Below are positions 23,992 to 36,629 of a stretch of 64,000 nucleotides of DNA, piece by piece. Source of the stretch: Anoplolepis gracilipes (Eukaryota; Arthropoda; Insecta; Hymenoptera; Formicidae); the NCBI RefSeq assembly GCF_047496725.1, contig NC_132986.1:8950031-9014030 (forward strand), read 5' to 3'. Both the position numbers and the translations under genes were made by a program. Numbering within the stretch: the stretch's first letter is position 1; each line of letters begins with the position of its first letter. The notes under the pieces are model-generated. The model saw nothing but the letters and a program-made list of their open reading frames with translations. It had not been told where the DNA came from and made no database searches.

Positions 23992-25998
23992 CTGTATTTC
24001 TCTAATTGCTTTCGGAATAAAATTGACATTCGCAAATCTGTAAGCTTTTCATAAAGTTTTTTAATCTAGTGCACTCAATTATATATTTTCTGGCTTTCTT
24101 ACCCTTTTAATTTACTTTTGATTCAAAAATTTATTAGATTCAATCCATTTTGTTGAATTAAACTCTGTTCCAATTTTTTAATATTTAACATTAACTATAT
24201 TCGTAACTTTAAATTAAAATTCTATTAAAATAAGATTAATTCAAAATTAAATAAATTTTGTTCGCTATATATATCGTAATATGAAAATAATTTCATTTAT
24301 GATTTGAAAATTATTAATGTTTTTGCCTTGAGATAAAATACTCTTCTGTATCTTGTTCCCGGACGTTTATGATAATTCTCTGAGATATCTTCATGATTGA
24401 ACTTGTTATATCTGAAAAGTAGACTTGTATATCATTTTCGATCTGATTATCCTCAATGTTTCGAAAGCTACCGTTAATAGAAAATGACGATAACAAAATA
24501 TTGTTATAATGCAGCTTGTTATAATGCTTCTCGAAATACAGCTCGATGGCTTGGAAACAATATAAAATGATAAATGTTATTTTTTTTTTTGAAAAATTTT
24601 ATTTAGCTATGGATGTGGGTGATTGATTGGCAAGTGCCAGGCCATGATGATAGTGAACGTGCTGGGTCATCTAGCTGCAATCACAAGGCATTCCACGATC
24701 CCATCGAAAATCGTTCTGGTCTTGTGTGCCAATTAAACATTGATTTTTCGATCACGAGTGAAATGTTGCAGTTGTTTATATCGCACAGAGAAAAAGTTTG
24801 TGGAGAGAGAAAAAAAGAGAGATATGTTTTTCAGTTTCATATATAAAATACAAAGTGGAGATGACAATATTTACATGTATATTAATGAATAGAATAATTA
24901 GCCGGATTTAATAAATAAATAAATTATAAAATATTTATAACGTATTGTAAAATAAATAAATACGTTTTAATATTACGTGATGATTAAAAAATATTCATCT
25001 GTTTGTTGTCTTTTTAAAGAGCAATATTTAAAAAAATAATAACTAAAAAATATATTGACAAACAATATATATATAAAATAAAATATCAACATTGGTAAAT
25101 ATTTAATATAAATCTGCATTCTGTCCCTTGTTAAAAAATAGTATAATATTATTTAAACACATAAGCTCGTAAGAGGTGAGATGCATATTTAATATACTAA
25201 CTGTTTCATGTCATTTTTTCGTAATAAGAGCGAGAAATAACTTAACCACTCAGGTAGATTAATTTTGATCATTTCTTTTCTATGAAATATGCAATATTCT
25301 GCGCAATATTTTACGATATTATATAATAATTTTACCATATAAAATCTAATTTTGTGTTAATGTTAGTATGTAAAAATATTTTTTAAGTTAAACAAAGTAT
25401 ATTTGTTTCGTATGATTTTGCAATTTCCTCCAAGTATCAAAAAAGAAAATCTTATATAAATATAATAAATAAATGAATTTTACACAAATAAACCATTATT
25501 TGCTGCATTCATTATTTGTTCATTAGTTTTATAAAGATTATGTTTTACTTGATTCTAGTCCTTTAAATTGCAATTTCTGTATTTTTGTTTTTATTTCTGT
25601 AATTTTTATCTTATTTCTCTTTTTCTGTAAAAGTTAAATAAATATAATTTTTACGCAGAAAATGCAAAAGGATGAAGAGATGTAAAAATTAAGAGAGATA
25701 CGCTTACCGCGATGATAATCAGCACCGTGTCGCACCTGGCCAGTCCAATCAGTAGATAATTGATGGACGACTTCATTTGCGGCCGAGACAGGATAATCAT
25801 TGAGATTGCATTGCCAAAGATGCCGAAGAGACCGATCAGATTGATGAATATGCCGTAAACGATGAAGTCAGACAGACCGTTAGTGTTGATCTGCTGATTG
25901 CATTCGAGCGGCCCATCGTTACTGTCGTTGCTGAAGTTCTTCGCGAACTTGTCAACATTGTAATAATCGGAAGCGACCGTCGTCGAGCTCATTTCCAT
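14643..25998 (-). CDS. FMRFaR: FMRFamide receptor-type neuropeptide GPCR, four coding exons
   Basis: Minus-strand exons 25998-25708, 22015-21747, 21433-21244 and 15236-14643 give 447 residues with all phases closing. A short N-terminus carries NFS and NDS glycosylation sites. TM1 (about 45-70) contains GNAISMIILSRPQMKSS, and TM2 follows with YLLIGLARCDT. TM3 ends in ERY (149-151) and AVCHPLKAR. An extracellular-loop Cys lies at 207, TM5 at about 220-246, TM6 (about 268-292) opens with REIGLATMLL, and TM7 reads INSSINFIIYVIFG. Order and motifs match the Drosophila FMRFamide receptor, a plasma-membrane G-protein-coupled receptor of neurons and muscle. The C-tail is Ser-rich with SPGVYYSARTPARSPS. 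The start is the first of two close ATGs (residues 1 and 3). Introns are 3.7 kb, 0.31 kb and 6.0 kb. Confidence 0.95.
16574..16719 (+). repeat. Left arm of a perfect 146-bp inverted repeat in FMRFaR intron 3
   Basis: All 146 bases were compared with the reverse complement of 17813-17958 and are identical. The spacer is 1093 bases. Immediate flanks differ on both sides, with no visible target-site duplication and no transposase frame in the spacer. The arms are AT-rich and non-coding. Confidence 0.95.
17813..17958 (-). repeat. Right arm of the perfect 146-bp inverted repeat
   Basis: This is the reverse complement of 16574-16719 without a single difference. Such identity in intron sequence implies a very recent origin, ongoing gene conversion, or an assembly artefact. 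Transcribed as part of the receptor pre-mRNA, the two arms would form a long duplex. Confidence 0.95.
20247..20276. repeat. Poly(T) tract
   Basis: An uninterrupted run of about 30 T in FMRFaR intron 3. Its length should be treated as unreliable in an assembly. Confidence 0.95.
22556..22597. repeat. Tandem repeat of a 10-bp purine unit (AGAGAGGGAG)
   Basis: About four near-identical copies of a 10-base purine-only unit are followed by a short GTGTGT run. The tract lies in FMRFaR intron 1. Confidence 0.9.
23926..23988. repeat. (CT)n microsatellite, about 31 units
   Basis: This is the longest pure CT/GA tract in the window, inside FMRFaR intron 1. On the minus (transcribed) strand it reads (GA)n, a possible GAGA-factor-type platform. 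That role is only an inference. Confidence 0.95.
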
Positions 25999-26171
25999 CG
26001 TTTAATCTCGCGATTCTCTATCACTTCGTCCCGGTTTTGCACTGCTCTTCGATCCCACCGCTTTTCACGTTACCATTTTCACTTTCGCGAGTTCTTCGTC
26101 CGTCTCTGTTTATCTTTTCCTTCTGTTTGTTTTAATTTTGGTCGTATCTTCGCGCTCCTCAAACTTAATAA
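25999..26171 (-). promoter_or_regulatory. Probable 5' UTR part of the first coding exon of FMRFaR
   Basis: On the minus strand a 3' splice site (AATTTGCAG, with AG at 26173-26172) precedes the start codon by about 175 bases. This suggests that the coding exon begins at 26171 and that one or more non-coding exons lie further upstream (to the right). The block is GC-richer than the DNA beyond the acceptor, which supports exon status. Confidence 0.45.
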
Positions 26172-29100
26172 CTGCAAATTATTTGTATAATTTTTGCTTT
26201 AATTAGTTCTTCGTTATTACGTTCGTATTTGTTTAATTAGTTATTATATATAATTTATTTTACGTTAATTTGATTCTTAAATATTTTGCTCTCTGGAACA
26301 TTGTTAATTTTCTGTTAATAAGTATTGATCGATAACAATAATATGCTAATAGGTTGACTATATTTTGCAAGTCTAATAAATTATATAAAATTGAGAAAAA
26401 ATTACGAAATAACTTTTTCATGAACGTGATATTTGATTAATAAAAAATACATATTTTTAAAGAGGTAAAAAAGCTGTTATATATGTTGCAAACTTATTTG
26501 TGAAAAATATTTCATGCAAAATACAGGCACGATTTAAAATTACGCTCACGCGGACCATTCGTTTCACAGATTACTTATGACTTTTGAAATTTGTTTTTCT
26601 TTCCATGCGTGTATACAAACTTCCCCATCTACATGCATCCGTTAACATTCCTTTCGAATAATTATAGTTTTATCGGAATATTGAGAAAAGATATTCGCTC
26701 GTCTTTCGCAGACATGTATAAAAGTTAAAAATCGATAGAGTCTCCTTTATCAAAAGCGTGACAAACTTTACATATATAAAAAAAAAAAAAAAAAGAATTA
26801 TCTTTCACCTTTGTTGTTAGATATCGAGTCAACAGCTTGCGTTGTCTTTCAAAGTTAGAAGATCTCCGAATGAATTCGGATATCATAACGTCGATCCCTT
26901 GTACTCGATGTATATTTCGCTCTGTATCTTCGATCGTGCTGTCGTTTTGCAGAGAGAATCTAATCGGTTTTATCGTTTACGCGTAGAGAGTTCAGCATAG
27001 ATGCTTTTTCGATGTATCGCTGTTTTACGACGGATCGCGAGCCGCTTTGCCATCCGAATCCTGTGTCGCAGTAGCTTCGCCGATGGTAAACTATAAACTA
27101 AAAAGAAAGAAGAAAATATACGTTTATTAGATTTTTTTAAGAAACAGACAATGGGAACTGTGTGTGCTCCTACTCGAATAAAAGAAATTTAATAAATTAT
27201 TTCAACTATCACTGAATTAAGGAAGAAATATATGTGTCTGAAATAATTGAATAAAGTTATGAATAAAAAATTACAAAATTGATATTACTTTGTCAAACTA
27301 AAATTTCGCGACGCTATGTATTTTTCAGTCTCTTTAAAAAAGTACTGAAATATTTCTGAATACAATCAAAAATTTTATATAAATTTTCAATATTATTTAT
27401 TTTATACATCAGGATGTCGAAGTTTTTTCTTCTATTTTATTTTACGCTATCATCCATAAATGTTGTCTGAAAGTTTTTCGTTGTTGTTACAATTTAAAGT
27501 TTCAACGAGCGCGAATCATGTATTCATTGTTACTAGTTCATCGAGCAATAGCGAGAAATCGCGTTGTTGTTACATGACTGTCAGTAGTTCACCGTAACGT
27601 TTACACTCGAGCTTTCGAGGGCGCCAAACTTGATTGCAAACAAACACGGTTGTCTATCTAGCTATGTAGGTAGGTAGCGTATGTTATGGAAAGTCGCGAC
27701 GGAATATCGTCAAAGGTATCTCTCGCGTTCAGTGCGTATCGGAAATTTCGGCCGAGTAATCGCATGAGTTCGCTAAGTTAAAGCCGACGAAACATACGCT
27801 TTGCATGACGGAATCTCTTTTGGCGGATAATAATAATTTGATTCATCGATCGAGTTATTCATAGTTGCCCTTGTCGTAAAACTTTTCGGACTGGGTTTCG
27901 CGTTAATTGGATCAATAATTGGATTATCGGTAAGCAAATATTATTGTAAAATAGAAAATCTGTCTTCAAATATCAACGTGTTACGTTAATTTATATTTTG
28001 TTAATGTTACTATGTAATATTTTAAAGTTGGACATATTTCTCTCTAGATTAGTGTTAAACTTTATAAAAAATAAATATTTATATTTCGATTATTGTATTT
28101 CAGTTATAGTAAGTCTTGATTCTACTTGTCTTTGATTTCAGACAGCGACTTTCGAGTCTTTCCTGATAAGAATATAAAAAAAATGTAAGTACTTACCAAC
28201 TTAACTAAATATTACAAAAATGTTGATTAGAAGCGAATTATTTCATTGTTGATTAATAGGCAATAGTATTGACTTATTTTCTGTGCACCTAATTATTGCG
28301 AAATTATTGTGAAACTATTTTAGCAGATATTATTATACATATATAATTTTCAAATTGAAAGCAAAAATAGATAAAATTATTTCATTAAATCATATATATA
28401 AATATAAAATGATTATTTTTCCTGAGTGCTTCCTGTACGGATTAATGATGCATTTAGAAGCTTTTACCGGTACTTCTTTTAAACTTTAAATTATTACATC
28501 GTACATTCAATAATTTCAAAAATGAGTTGCTTATAAAGATTTTAAGATATAAGTACGACTCAAGGTACGATAACAGATTGATAATGCGATTACTTGATTT
28601 ATAATGCGTACATATGTTTCAATTTGTGTATATATATATATATATACAGAAAGACACATATACTCATATAAGAATGTGAAAATACACGTACACATGTAAA
28701 GCGAATTGATTGAATTGTGTCTTCGCACGACTGACCACTTTGGCGACATTCAAATCCGTTGCTACGGTGCTACGGTAGCATATACATGTGACGCAGGTAT
28801 ATAATGGTAATTGTGTTATATTTGCCTAATTTCCGCATCGCCGATCTAGCGTGCAATTATGGTTTCCCACATTGCCGATTGTTTCAATTTGCAATCATGC
28901 TTTGTGTCATTTGTCTCACCAGTAACGTCTCTAATTGTCTGCATGATTTTTAATTGCTTACAGATTTAAAGGAAAAAAAGCATTCTTCCTAATTGCTTTA
29001 TCAATAAATGTCCCGTCGATATCAATGTTTCATGTGAAGACACAAAAAAAAATTTCGGATACTTGTCTAATTTTAACCCTACATCTCTGCCTTCTTATGT

Positions 29101-32100
29101 ATTTAATAATAGAACATTTTTTTCATATAGTTTGACAAAATATATTTTAAGAACTTCGACAGTTTTTCTTTACTTTTTAGTAAGAGTAAGCGACGATATA
29201 TTTTCGAACTAAGTTTTTCATTCTATATAAGTTTTGATTTTCTATATGAATAAAAAAATTTAACATGCACGATTATTATTTAGTGCGAGATCCTAAGGAG
29301 TCTTATTTAAATATTTTTTGACACTTGGAGCAAATTAGTATCAGATCAATCACGAATGTTGCCCGCTATAAAGATCTCATGTTTTCGATGTTGAATATAC
29401 CAGTTCGAGATATCATGGGGGATATCCAAATAAATTTCCAACTGTAAAATCATCGTGTTGTCGCTGCTGGTGTGTCATTTAAAGTCGAGAACTAATTTAC
29501 TTCGGCTGATCTATTTCTCGCCGGGCGGCTGTCGGTCAATTTATTTTTAAGCAGTTCTCCCAGTAGATGTGTCGTCGGGTGCGAGAAAGTTTCGCGAACC
29601 GGTGTTTTTCACATAGACTCGGATGGATACTCTCTTTGCTTGTCGGTCTTGGCACGTGTCGACGTCTAAGAACGAGATGGCTGGCCACCTCTTTGATAAC
29701 GTTGCGTAATAGCGGTATTTGCGCGCGTCCGAACAGAAACGTGCGCAATTTCGTACTTCGCACGAAACATCATGCACGATATTTGCAGGCCAGAATAATC
29801 TTGCGGTAATCAGATGTCTATTGCACTATATGTATGCATTTAACGCACGTTTGGATTGAATTTGAATGATATATATATATATACACATTACATTAAAATA
29901 TTAGTTTGCTGATTCGTCTAATAAATGTCGTTAATTATTAATAATATATTATTGTATATCATTATTTTATTATTATATAATTTTTTGTAGCTGTAAAAAT
30001 GTAGTATTATGTATTCTTTTATATACATATACAAATATATGTGAGTGTGTATATCTACACACACACACACACACACACATATACTTATTTTTTATACGAA
30101 ATATTTATATCAAAGATTTCTATAATGTTTTATAGAGTGCAGAGAAAATGATGATGTTCGGTATTCAAGATTATCTTGATCTCCGAAATTTGTTTTCGAA
30201 CTAATAGTATGCATGTCACACGCGCTTATTTCATGCAAAATATGCCATACTACTTCTTTTCCCCTTATTTATAAGACATTAGTACGAGCTGGAAGCAAAG
30301 AATATAATATTGATGCTCTATTATACATGGATATATTCAGGAAAGTTTTTCTTGTATTTTTCGACGTATTCTCTTAAATAACTTTTTATTCACAGTTTTC
30401 TCCTCAAGTTTTTCCTTCAGTTATTTTTATTTCTATATATGCGCGCGCTTGTGTGTGTGTGTACACATAATGTCGAAAATGATATCGTGCCCTTTTCAGA
30501 GGGATACCCTCTTTCGATGTCCTAAAACGGTTTTCATGTGATGAAATCTAGCGATGATTTATATGTAGCATATGTAGGATATAAATCATTTATATATATT
30601 TAGGAAATATGATTTTTCTAACAAAAGATAATTTATGGATCAAATTTTTCTCTAACATAAGTCATAGAAAGTTTTATAAATTTCTAATGTATTTTTATTT
30701 ATTTTTTGCATTTTATCTCTATTTGTGAAATATTAAAATAGTCGCTGTATAAGTTTACCTTATTCCGCAATGATATTATTCAATTAACAGTAAAGTTATA
30801 TTGCAAAACAAAAATCAATTGTACACGTAGTATAATAGAATTTTCTGCTAGAACAAAACTCATTTCTTTATAGAGCGAATAAAACTTCCAAAAAGGATCT
30901 GTTAACTTAATTATAAAAATGCTACACAGCACAGTTCTTTGTTAATTAATTTCCTTCTAATATTTTTTCAGTCTGAGGAGTACTGTCGATAAAACTGCAT
31001 TAAAATGGTCGCTTTTAAATTAGTTTCCTTCAAATAAGCAATGGATTTAACTATAAGAAAAGCCAAATATCGCGATAATGCATTCAGCAATGTTTCTCGA
31101 GTGAATTCTGAGGGTAATTTATGAGAAGCACGCGTTAGCACGAAATGCATCCGACTGCAATTTGCAGTTTGCAAGCAACGCATTTTTTTCGGTATATCGC
31201 ACATTAACTTGCGGCTTTATTAGCTATTGCCGCGGCATATCTTTCTGTTACTTTTTTGTCGATTTCTACGTTTCTGGTTGGCAATCGCGATTTTTTAGAC
31301 GAGAAAATATGGTGGCATTGAACATAAAGGCGACGATATTTTATCTTTGTATCGCGGGCAAGTATTTTTTTCTCTTTTTTTATCTCAAAGAAAATTATAG
31401 GAATGCGGTTGTATATCGAAAATGTAAAATAGCTATTAAATTGTGCGTTTTATTAGACAAAAAAATTCGAATTATTTAAAGTTTCTTCTCATCTTATTCA
31501 TTTGTGTGATTTGTTTTATTATTAAATAATGTAATTCAGTAAATATTAAGAGTTAAAAGAAAGAACTTTTTAAATGTTATATCCTATAACAAAAACTGTT
31601 TATATTTTTAAATTAAAAAATAAATTTTATGGTTTAAAGAATTAATAGAAATTACTCCCGCAGTTATCCAAAATAACTATAAGCGTCTATTTGCTCGTAT
31701 TTCCGTTAACCAAAACATCGATTTTAGAGACCAAGCGGATTATTTTCTCAGGCAAAATTTTACTCCTATCCGTCGAATGTCGATAAATCTTTTTTCGCGA
31801 GTTTATTCCGGGGCAGTGTGTATATATATGCGTGACATTGTCGTAGGTGTTGTGCGAACATGGTATCCCTCGTAGTTTAACCAGTTACGTAGGATCGAAG
31901 AATAGTATTTATGTCGATCCGAGAAAAACGGAGCGAGAAAGAAAGAAAGAAAGAAAGAAGAACAAAAAGCAAGAATCCATTAATATATATATGTACAGAT
32001 GGAGAGATTATTCGCGAAAATCATACATCATCAATGCGGCACGTGTATTAATGACAGTTACCAGAAATTGAGCTAAGAAAAATGAACGTTGTCTTACTAT

Positions 32101-32459
32101 TGAGTTGTTAATACAATAGTTACCGCAAGGTACATATATAAGTCATTCATATATTAATTTTTGAGTTAATAGATTCTTTTTTATCATTAAATTAGATTAG
32201 AATCTGATTATGTTTCAAATGATACAATATTATATTAAAAATATATCTTAATGTAACACCTATATATTATTATGGATAAAAGATATTTAATTTTGACTAG
32301 CTTCTGTTTCGAATTAAGCATTTCAGTTCTACCTCAAAACTGAAATATGTACTTTTAAAGAATTTCTCTCTAGAAAATAATTATTTAAAAAATTTAATTT
32401 AATTTAATTAAAAGATTTAGCCGATTCAAGAAATTGATCATATGATTCGGCTCTAGTTA
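26172..32459. other. Non-coding region with GC-richer islands; possible 5' intron of FMRFaR
   Basis: No coding exon is supported. Islands of higher GC and CpG occur at about 26840-27100, 27540-27900 and 29500-29810. The second contains an insect initiator-like TTCAGTG near 27730 on the plus strand. The third is open in several frames on both strands, which is typical of GC-rich DNA and not evidence of a protein. An (AC)n tract lies at 30057-30079. These islands are candidate promoters or enhancers. Confidence 0.45.
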
Positions 32460-32708
32460 CGGTATTTCGACGGTAAATGTGAGCGTTAAATGAGAAGATG
32501 TTGGAGATTCGTTGAAGATTGGTTGGCATGCACATTTGTCGCTGAAACTTTTATTTACCAAGTAGGTCGTACCGATGTTACGCTCAGTTTCGTTGCCCTC
32601 ACAAAGTGGAACGGTCAGGAAATGAGATGGGATTAATGTCAGTTGTAGGTAATAATGGCAAAGTGTGAACACAGCAGCTGGTACCGGTATCGTTTCCACT
32701 GCGGACAT
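32460..32708 (-). other. Coding-like ORF of 82 residues, unassigned
   Basis: A minus-strand ATG frame runs 82 codons in a block of about 45 percent GC set in much more AT-rich DNA. The product has four Cys and an internal segment reading PLCEGNETERNIGTTYLVN. I recognise no family, and no clear splice partners or signal peptide are visible. It may be a small gene, one exon of an unrecognised gene, or a conserved non-coding element. Confidence 0.25.
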
Positions 32709-33448
32709 TGCGGAAAAAAGCGCCTTTTGAAGTCTTGTTTTTCATATATATACATACGTTACGTAGTATAATTACGTAATTTCGTTCCTTGTGAACTTTC
32801 ATAAAAAATTCAAGCATTAATTTTGTCGTCAAGACAATCATGATCATTCCTGGATATCTTGTTTCTCGAAAATAATAATTCTATGAAACAATGCGAAAGT
32901 AAAATACCTACACATAAATAAAAGTACTATTAATTTTTGAATAATAGAAAAAAATAAGCTAAAGAAAATTATAGTAATACGTTAATAAAACGATTTTATT
33001 TTTTATTTAATTTTATTGAATTTTAAATAAACTCTAATAAAATAATATTTTATTGGATTAATTTGAAAGCCATTTTGATAAAGATCTTTTCTTACGATAA
33101 GAAATAATATGTGAATAACAGAGAACGCGTTTACGCAGACGTACTTTAATCGTTTGCAAGCTGAGTCGTTAATTTTTGATTAGTAGCATGAGAAACAACA
33201 GAGCCAGTCGCTAATTATACTTGGTATAATCTACTGGTTGAGCAATCTATTTCTGAGAATGTTTTAATTTCTCTTCTTTTTATTCTTGTTATATTATGTT
33301 TACTTTCTAATTGCCTTTTAAAGGACGATGTTTTACTTTAAAAGTAATTTTTTCACGCAATTTTGTTTAATCCTATATAATGTCAATTAATGCTAATAAT
33401 TGTAAAGAATTTTCTTTCATGTATAAATGTATATTTATCTCCCTTTCT

Positions 33449-33456
<8 letters not shown>

Positions 33457-33493
<37 letters not shown>
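33457..33493. repeat. (CT)n microsatellite
   Basis: About 18 CT units produce long spurious Ser/Leu open frames in two registers (33380-33761). Those frames are repeat artefacts. Confidence 0.95.
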
Positions 33494-33497
<4 letters not shown>

Positions 33498-34815
33498 GTT
33501 CTAACAAAAATATTTATAATTCATATATTATTTTCATATCTTTATGGAAAATTAGTTTCTCCAAAGAAATTATATAGTTTCTATATTTTCCCATCATTTT
33601 TATTACTTTCTATAACTTTAGCGTTTAATCAACTAACAGATGATAAACAGAGAATAAACATTCTCTTGACAAAGAACGTTTTTTTTTTAAATTGGCGATG
33701 CGTGAAACTATTTTGCTGTTTGTTATACCTACAGCCAGACACCTCGATCGCGGCCATATAAACAGCAGAATTATTTTCGGTGCTACACTCGTCGCATTTT
33801 ATGCTCATCGCGTCTCGTCATTCTTACGTATGACCTATTTCGGTGACAGATGAATGGCTATTCTTCAAAAGAATACACGCATCATTACCTTTCTTGGTGT
33901 ATTTTTTCAGAAAGGTTTTTTTTGAAAATAATTCTCTTCTGTTAAAATTATTAGGTATTCGAAATATCGCTTTTACATCACGCGGATAATTTTAACAAAA
34001 TTACATGCTTAAGGGAAATAATCTTTGATGTAAGAGAATATGTACTGAATAAAGTGTACACGAGATTCATTTTCACTTATTATCTCATCTCATTAAAGTG
34101 TCTTGACAAGCATCTACTGTTTACTTTAATAAGTATTGTTTTCACGCTCGAACGAATATGTCAACATAGCTTCGCAAATTCTCGTAGAAATTCGCAACGA
34201 TGTGTTTTAAATCGATCATCACGGCTTTTATATGAGCCATTTGGCGAGACTGAGAAATCGATAGCAGGAAAATCTAAAGTTACGACAGTTTCATAGAGAA
34301 ACGATGTATTTTATTAATATGTACGTGCTGATCATTCATTCATGTTTTGACACCAATTAAATAAATTTATTAGTAACTTTGTGCACACCGCCACGTTGGG
34401 AGAGAGCCTTTGATAAAATCTGTTTCTGGAATGTTCAGTTTTAGTTTCTAAAATTTTAAATACAGTATTTTTCTTATAATCAAATTAAAAGTAATATATG
34501 ACAAACAAAATCAGATATTTTTTATTATATATATTGTATATATTAGAACATATTTTATAAATTATAAATATTATTTTTCGTTTTACATATATAAATTTTT
34601 GGTATTAATATATGTATATATATCTTTTTAATAATTTCTTTAATTTTTTTTATATAAAAATTGGAGAAAAGAAAACTACTTTTGCTTTCTATAAAGAAAA
34701 TTATTTCAAATTTTTCGTCTTCATAAAAATCATTTATTGTTAGTTTTGTAAATATATACATATTTAAAGATTATCTTTAATAAAAGATATAATGATTTTA
34801 TTGGAAATTTGTAAA

Positions 34816-34847
34816 AATGTGTAATTTTTCGAGAAAAATTACACATT
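34816..34847. repeat. 32-bp near-perfect palindrome
   Basis: Arms 34816-34830 and 34833-34847 are perfect reverse complements of 15 bases with a 2-base centre (GA). The tight centre favours a cruciform or a DNA-level palindrome over a processed RNA hairpin. Confidence 0.9.
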
Positions 34848-34903
34848 AATCGAATGGAAAAAATATTTAACATGCTGCAACATGCTACATAGAAAAAAAT
34901 TAG

Positions 34904-35246
34904 ACGTATTTTAAAGATATTATTATCGCTCTGGAACAAGAAATTCCTGTGTTAGAGAAAAAGATTACTTTGTTTGGGCAAGATGTATGTTTACTCTTTG
35001 AGATCGATGTTTCTGCTGAAACTACTGAACTACAATATTGGCGCAAACTATTGAAAGAATTTGCTCAATCGCAATGTTACACAAAGTTCTCTGATATTGC
35101 ATAAAATGCCAGAATTACATGCTTCATTTAAACACAACGCTAAATTTTAAAGAACTTTATATATTTCCGAGGTTGTTAATCACAATTTTCTTGAAGAAGT
35201 ATTAGAGAAAACAATATATCCATTTGGTGTATTAATCTATTTATGA
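34904..35246 (+). pseudogene. Decayed protein-coding fragment, family not recognised
   Basis: A 66-codon frame without its own start (34904-35104) has ordinary protein composition: IALEQEIPVLEKKITLFGQ, then CLLFEIDV, then ELQYWRKLLKEF. It stops at a TAA. One base further in register another frame opens at ATG 35106 (MPELHASFKHNAKF), hits a TAA at 35148-35150, and continues (TLYISEVVNHNFLEEVLEK) to a TGA at 35244-35246. One frameshift and one internal stop over about 112 codons fit a pseudogene or transposon-derived relic. I could not assign the parent protein. Confidence 0.45.
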
Positions 35247-36390
35247 TTATTAATTAAGCTTTTAGTTAATAACATAAATAAAAAATTTAGTAAAATTACA
35301 ATAAAAAAACAATAGAATCCCGTAATATTCGTTTAGAAACAAGCTACGCAAATAAAAGTAAAAACAATTCGTTCTAGCCATTAAACGGAAAGAGCTTATC
35401 GTCGACTCGGTAAAATGGTCAGCTGTCGCTTTTGTTACTGCCAACCCTCTAAAAATATAAGTAGCCTCTCTCTGCTGCGAAACTTATCCCTTCTACTGCA
35501 GAGGTCTGAGTCAACTATAGGAACTTCTCGGTTAATTTTAAACCACTAAACACAGTGTTCGCCGAATACTGTCCGACAATCTCGACAACTCTACGAGACT
35601 GCGCGGCCTTGATGACTTTGCGAAACGTGAAGATGGACTTTCTCTTACAAGTTCGAAATTTACATCGCCCGATTTTCTATGAAGAAAACTTAGTTTGATC
35701 GTAAATTAAGTTTGAATTGAACAAATTGTTTAGGAATTTACATTATTCTTTTATGTTACAATTGTATTTGACTAAAAGTTTCGACTATAATTTTAATTGA
35801 TATTAAAGAGTTTTAAGAGCTCTTTTGAACAGCTTTGGTAATTACTGAAATAAAATAACATTAATTCAGGATATATTGTAATCAAAATTATCTTTACAAA
35901 CTTCATTGTTAAGTCATATATATATATATAAGATAGAAACAAAATTTATGTAATCTTAATTTATATCTAAATTAATTTTAAGCTCTTATTGAAAAAAGTA
36001 ATATGAGATATAGTTCTTCGACAAATTTAAAATCAATTTTTCTTACTGTACAATTTTTTCTTATTGAATACAAAGATTAAATGATGAAAATGGTTTATGT
36101 ATATTAAATATGTAAAAGAGAAATTAAATTATAATCTACAAATTCAACTTGCTTCCTCGTGCGTGCGGTTGCCTGGTGTAAAATTAACGAAGGAAATTAA
36201 GATTTTTTGTCTTACCAGTTTTTCCATCCCGTTAGCTAAGTGAGACATTTGCGAAGTGTTTGCTCACGATATAAATTCTTTTTAAGTACAAGAGATTCGC
36301 GGTACACGAGGCGCATGTTTACCGAGCGGAAAATCAAATGTCTCGACGTTAGAAAAATTATTTCTTAATAAAGATATAATAAGTTTATGA

Positions 36391-36392
<2 letters not shown>

Positions 36393-36444
<52 letters not shown>
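36393..36444. repeat. (AC)n(AT)n compound microsatellite
   Basis: About 14 AC units run directly into about 12 AT units. Confidence 0.95.
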
Positions 36445-36598
36445 TTGGAATTTCACAATCTTTAAAACTAATTTATATGTACACGTATACATTCAATTTT
36501 CTGTTTTTTATAATTTAAACCCTGCTTATTTTCTCCTTTTTTCAATAAATAAAATAAAAATATAAGGAATATATATTAAAATGTAAATATATAATATT

Positions 36599-36629
<31 letters not shown>

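Larger units (their letters stand above)
22016..25707 (-). other. FMRFaR intron 1 (3.7 kb)
   Basis: This AT-rich intron has two microsatellites and one GC-richer island at about 24610-24790. The island is open in the plus frame (from WVIDWQVPGHDD to LVCQLN) and partly open on the minus strand. I recognise no protein in either reading. It could be a regulatory element or a decayed coding fragment. Confidence 0.6.

Noticed and set aside
33380..33761. Two overlapping Ser/Leu-rich proteins
   Set aside because: Both are readings of a (CT)n microsatellite plus short AT-rich tails.
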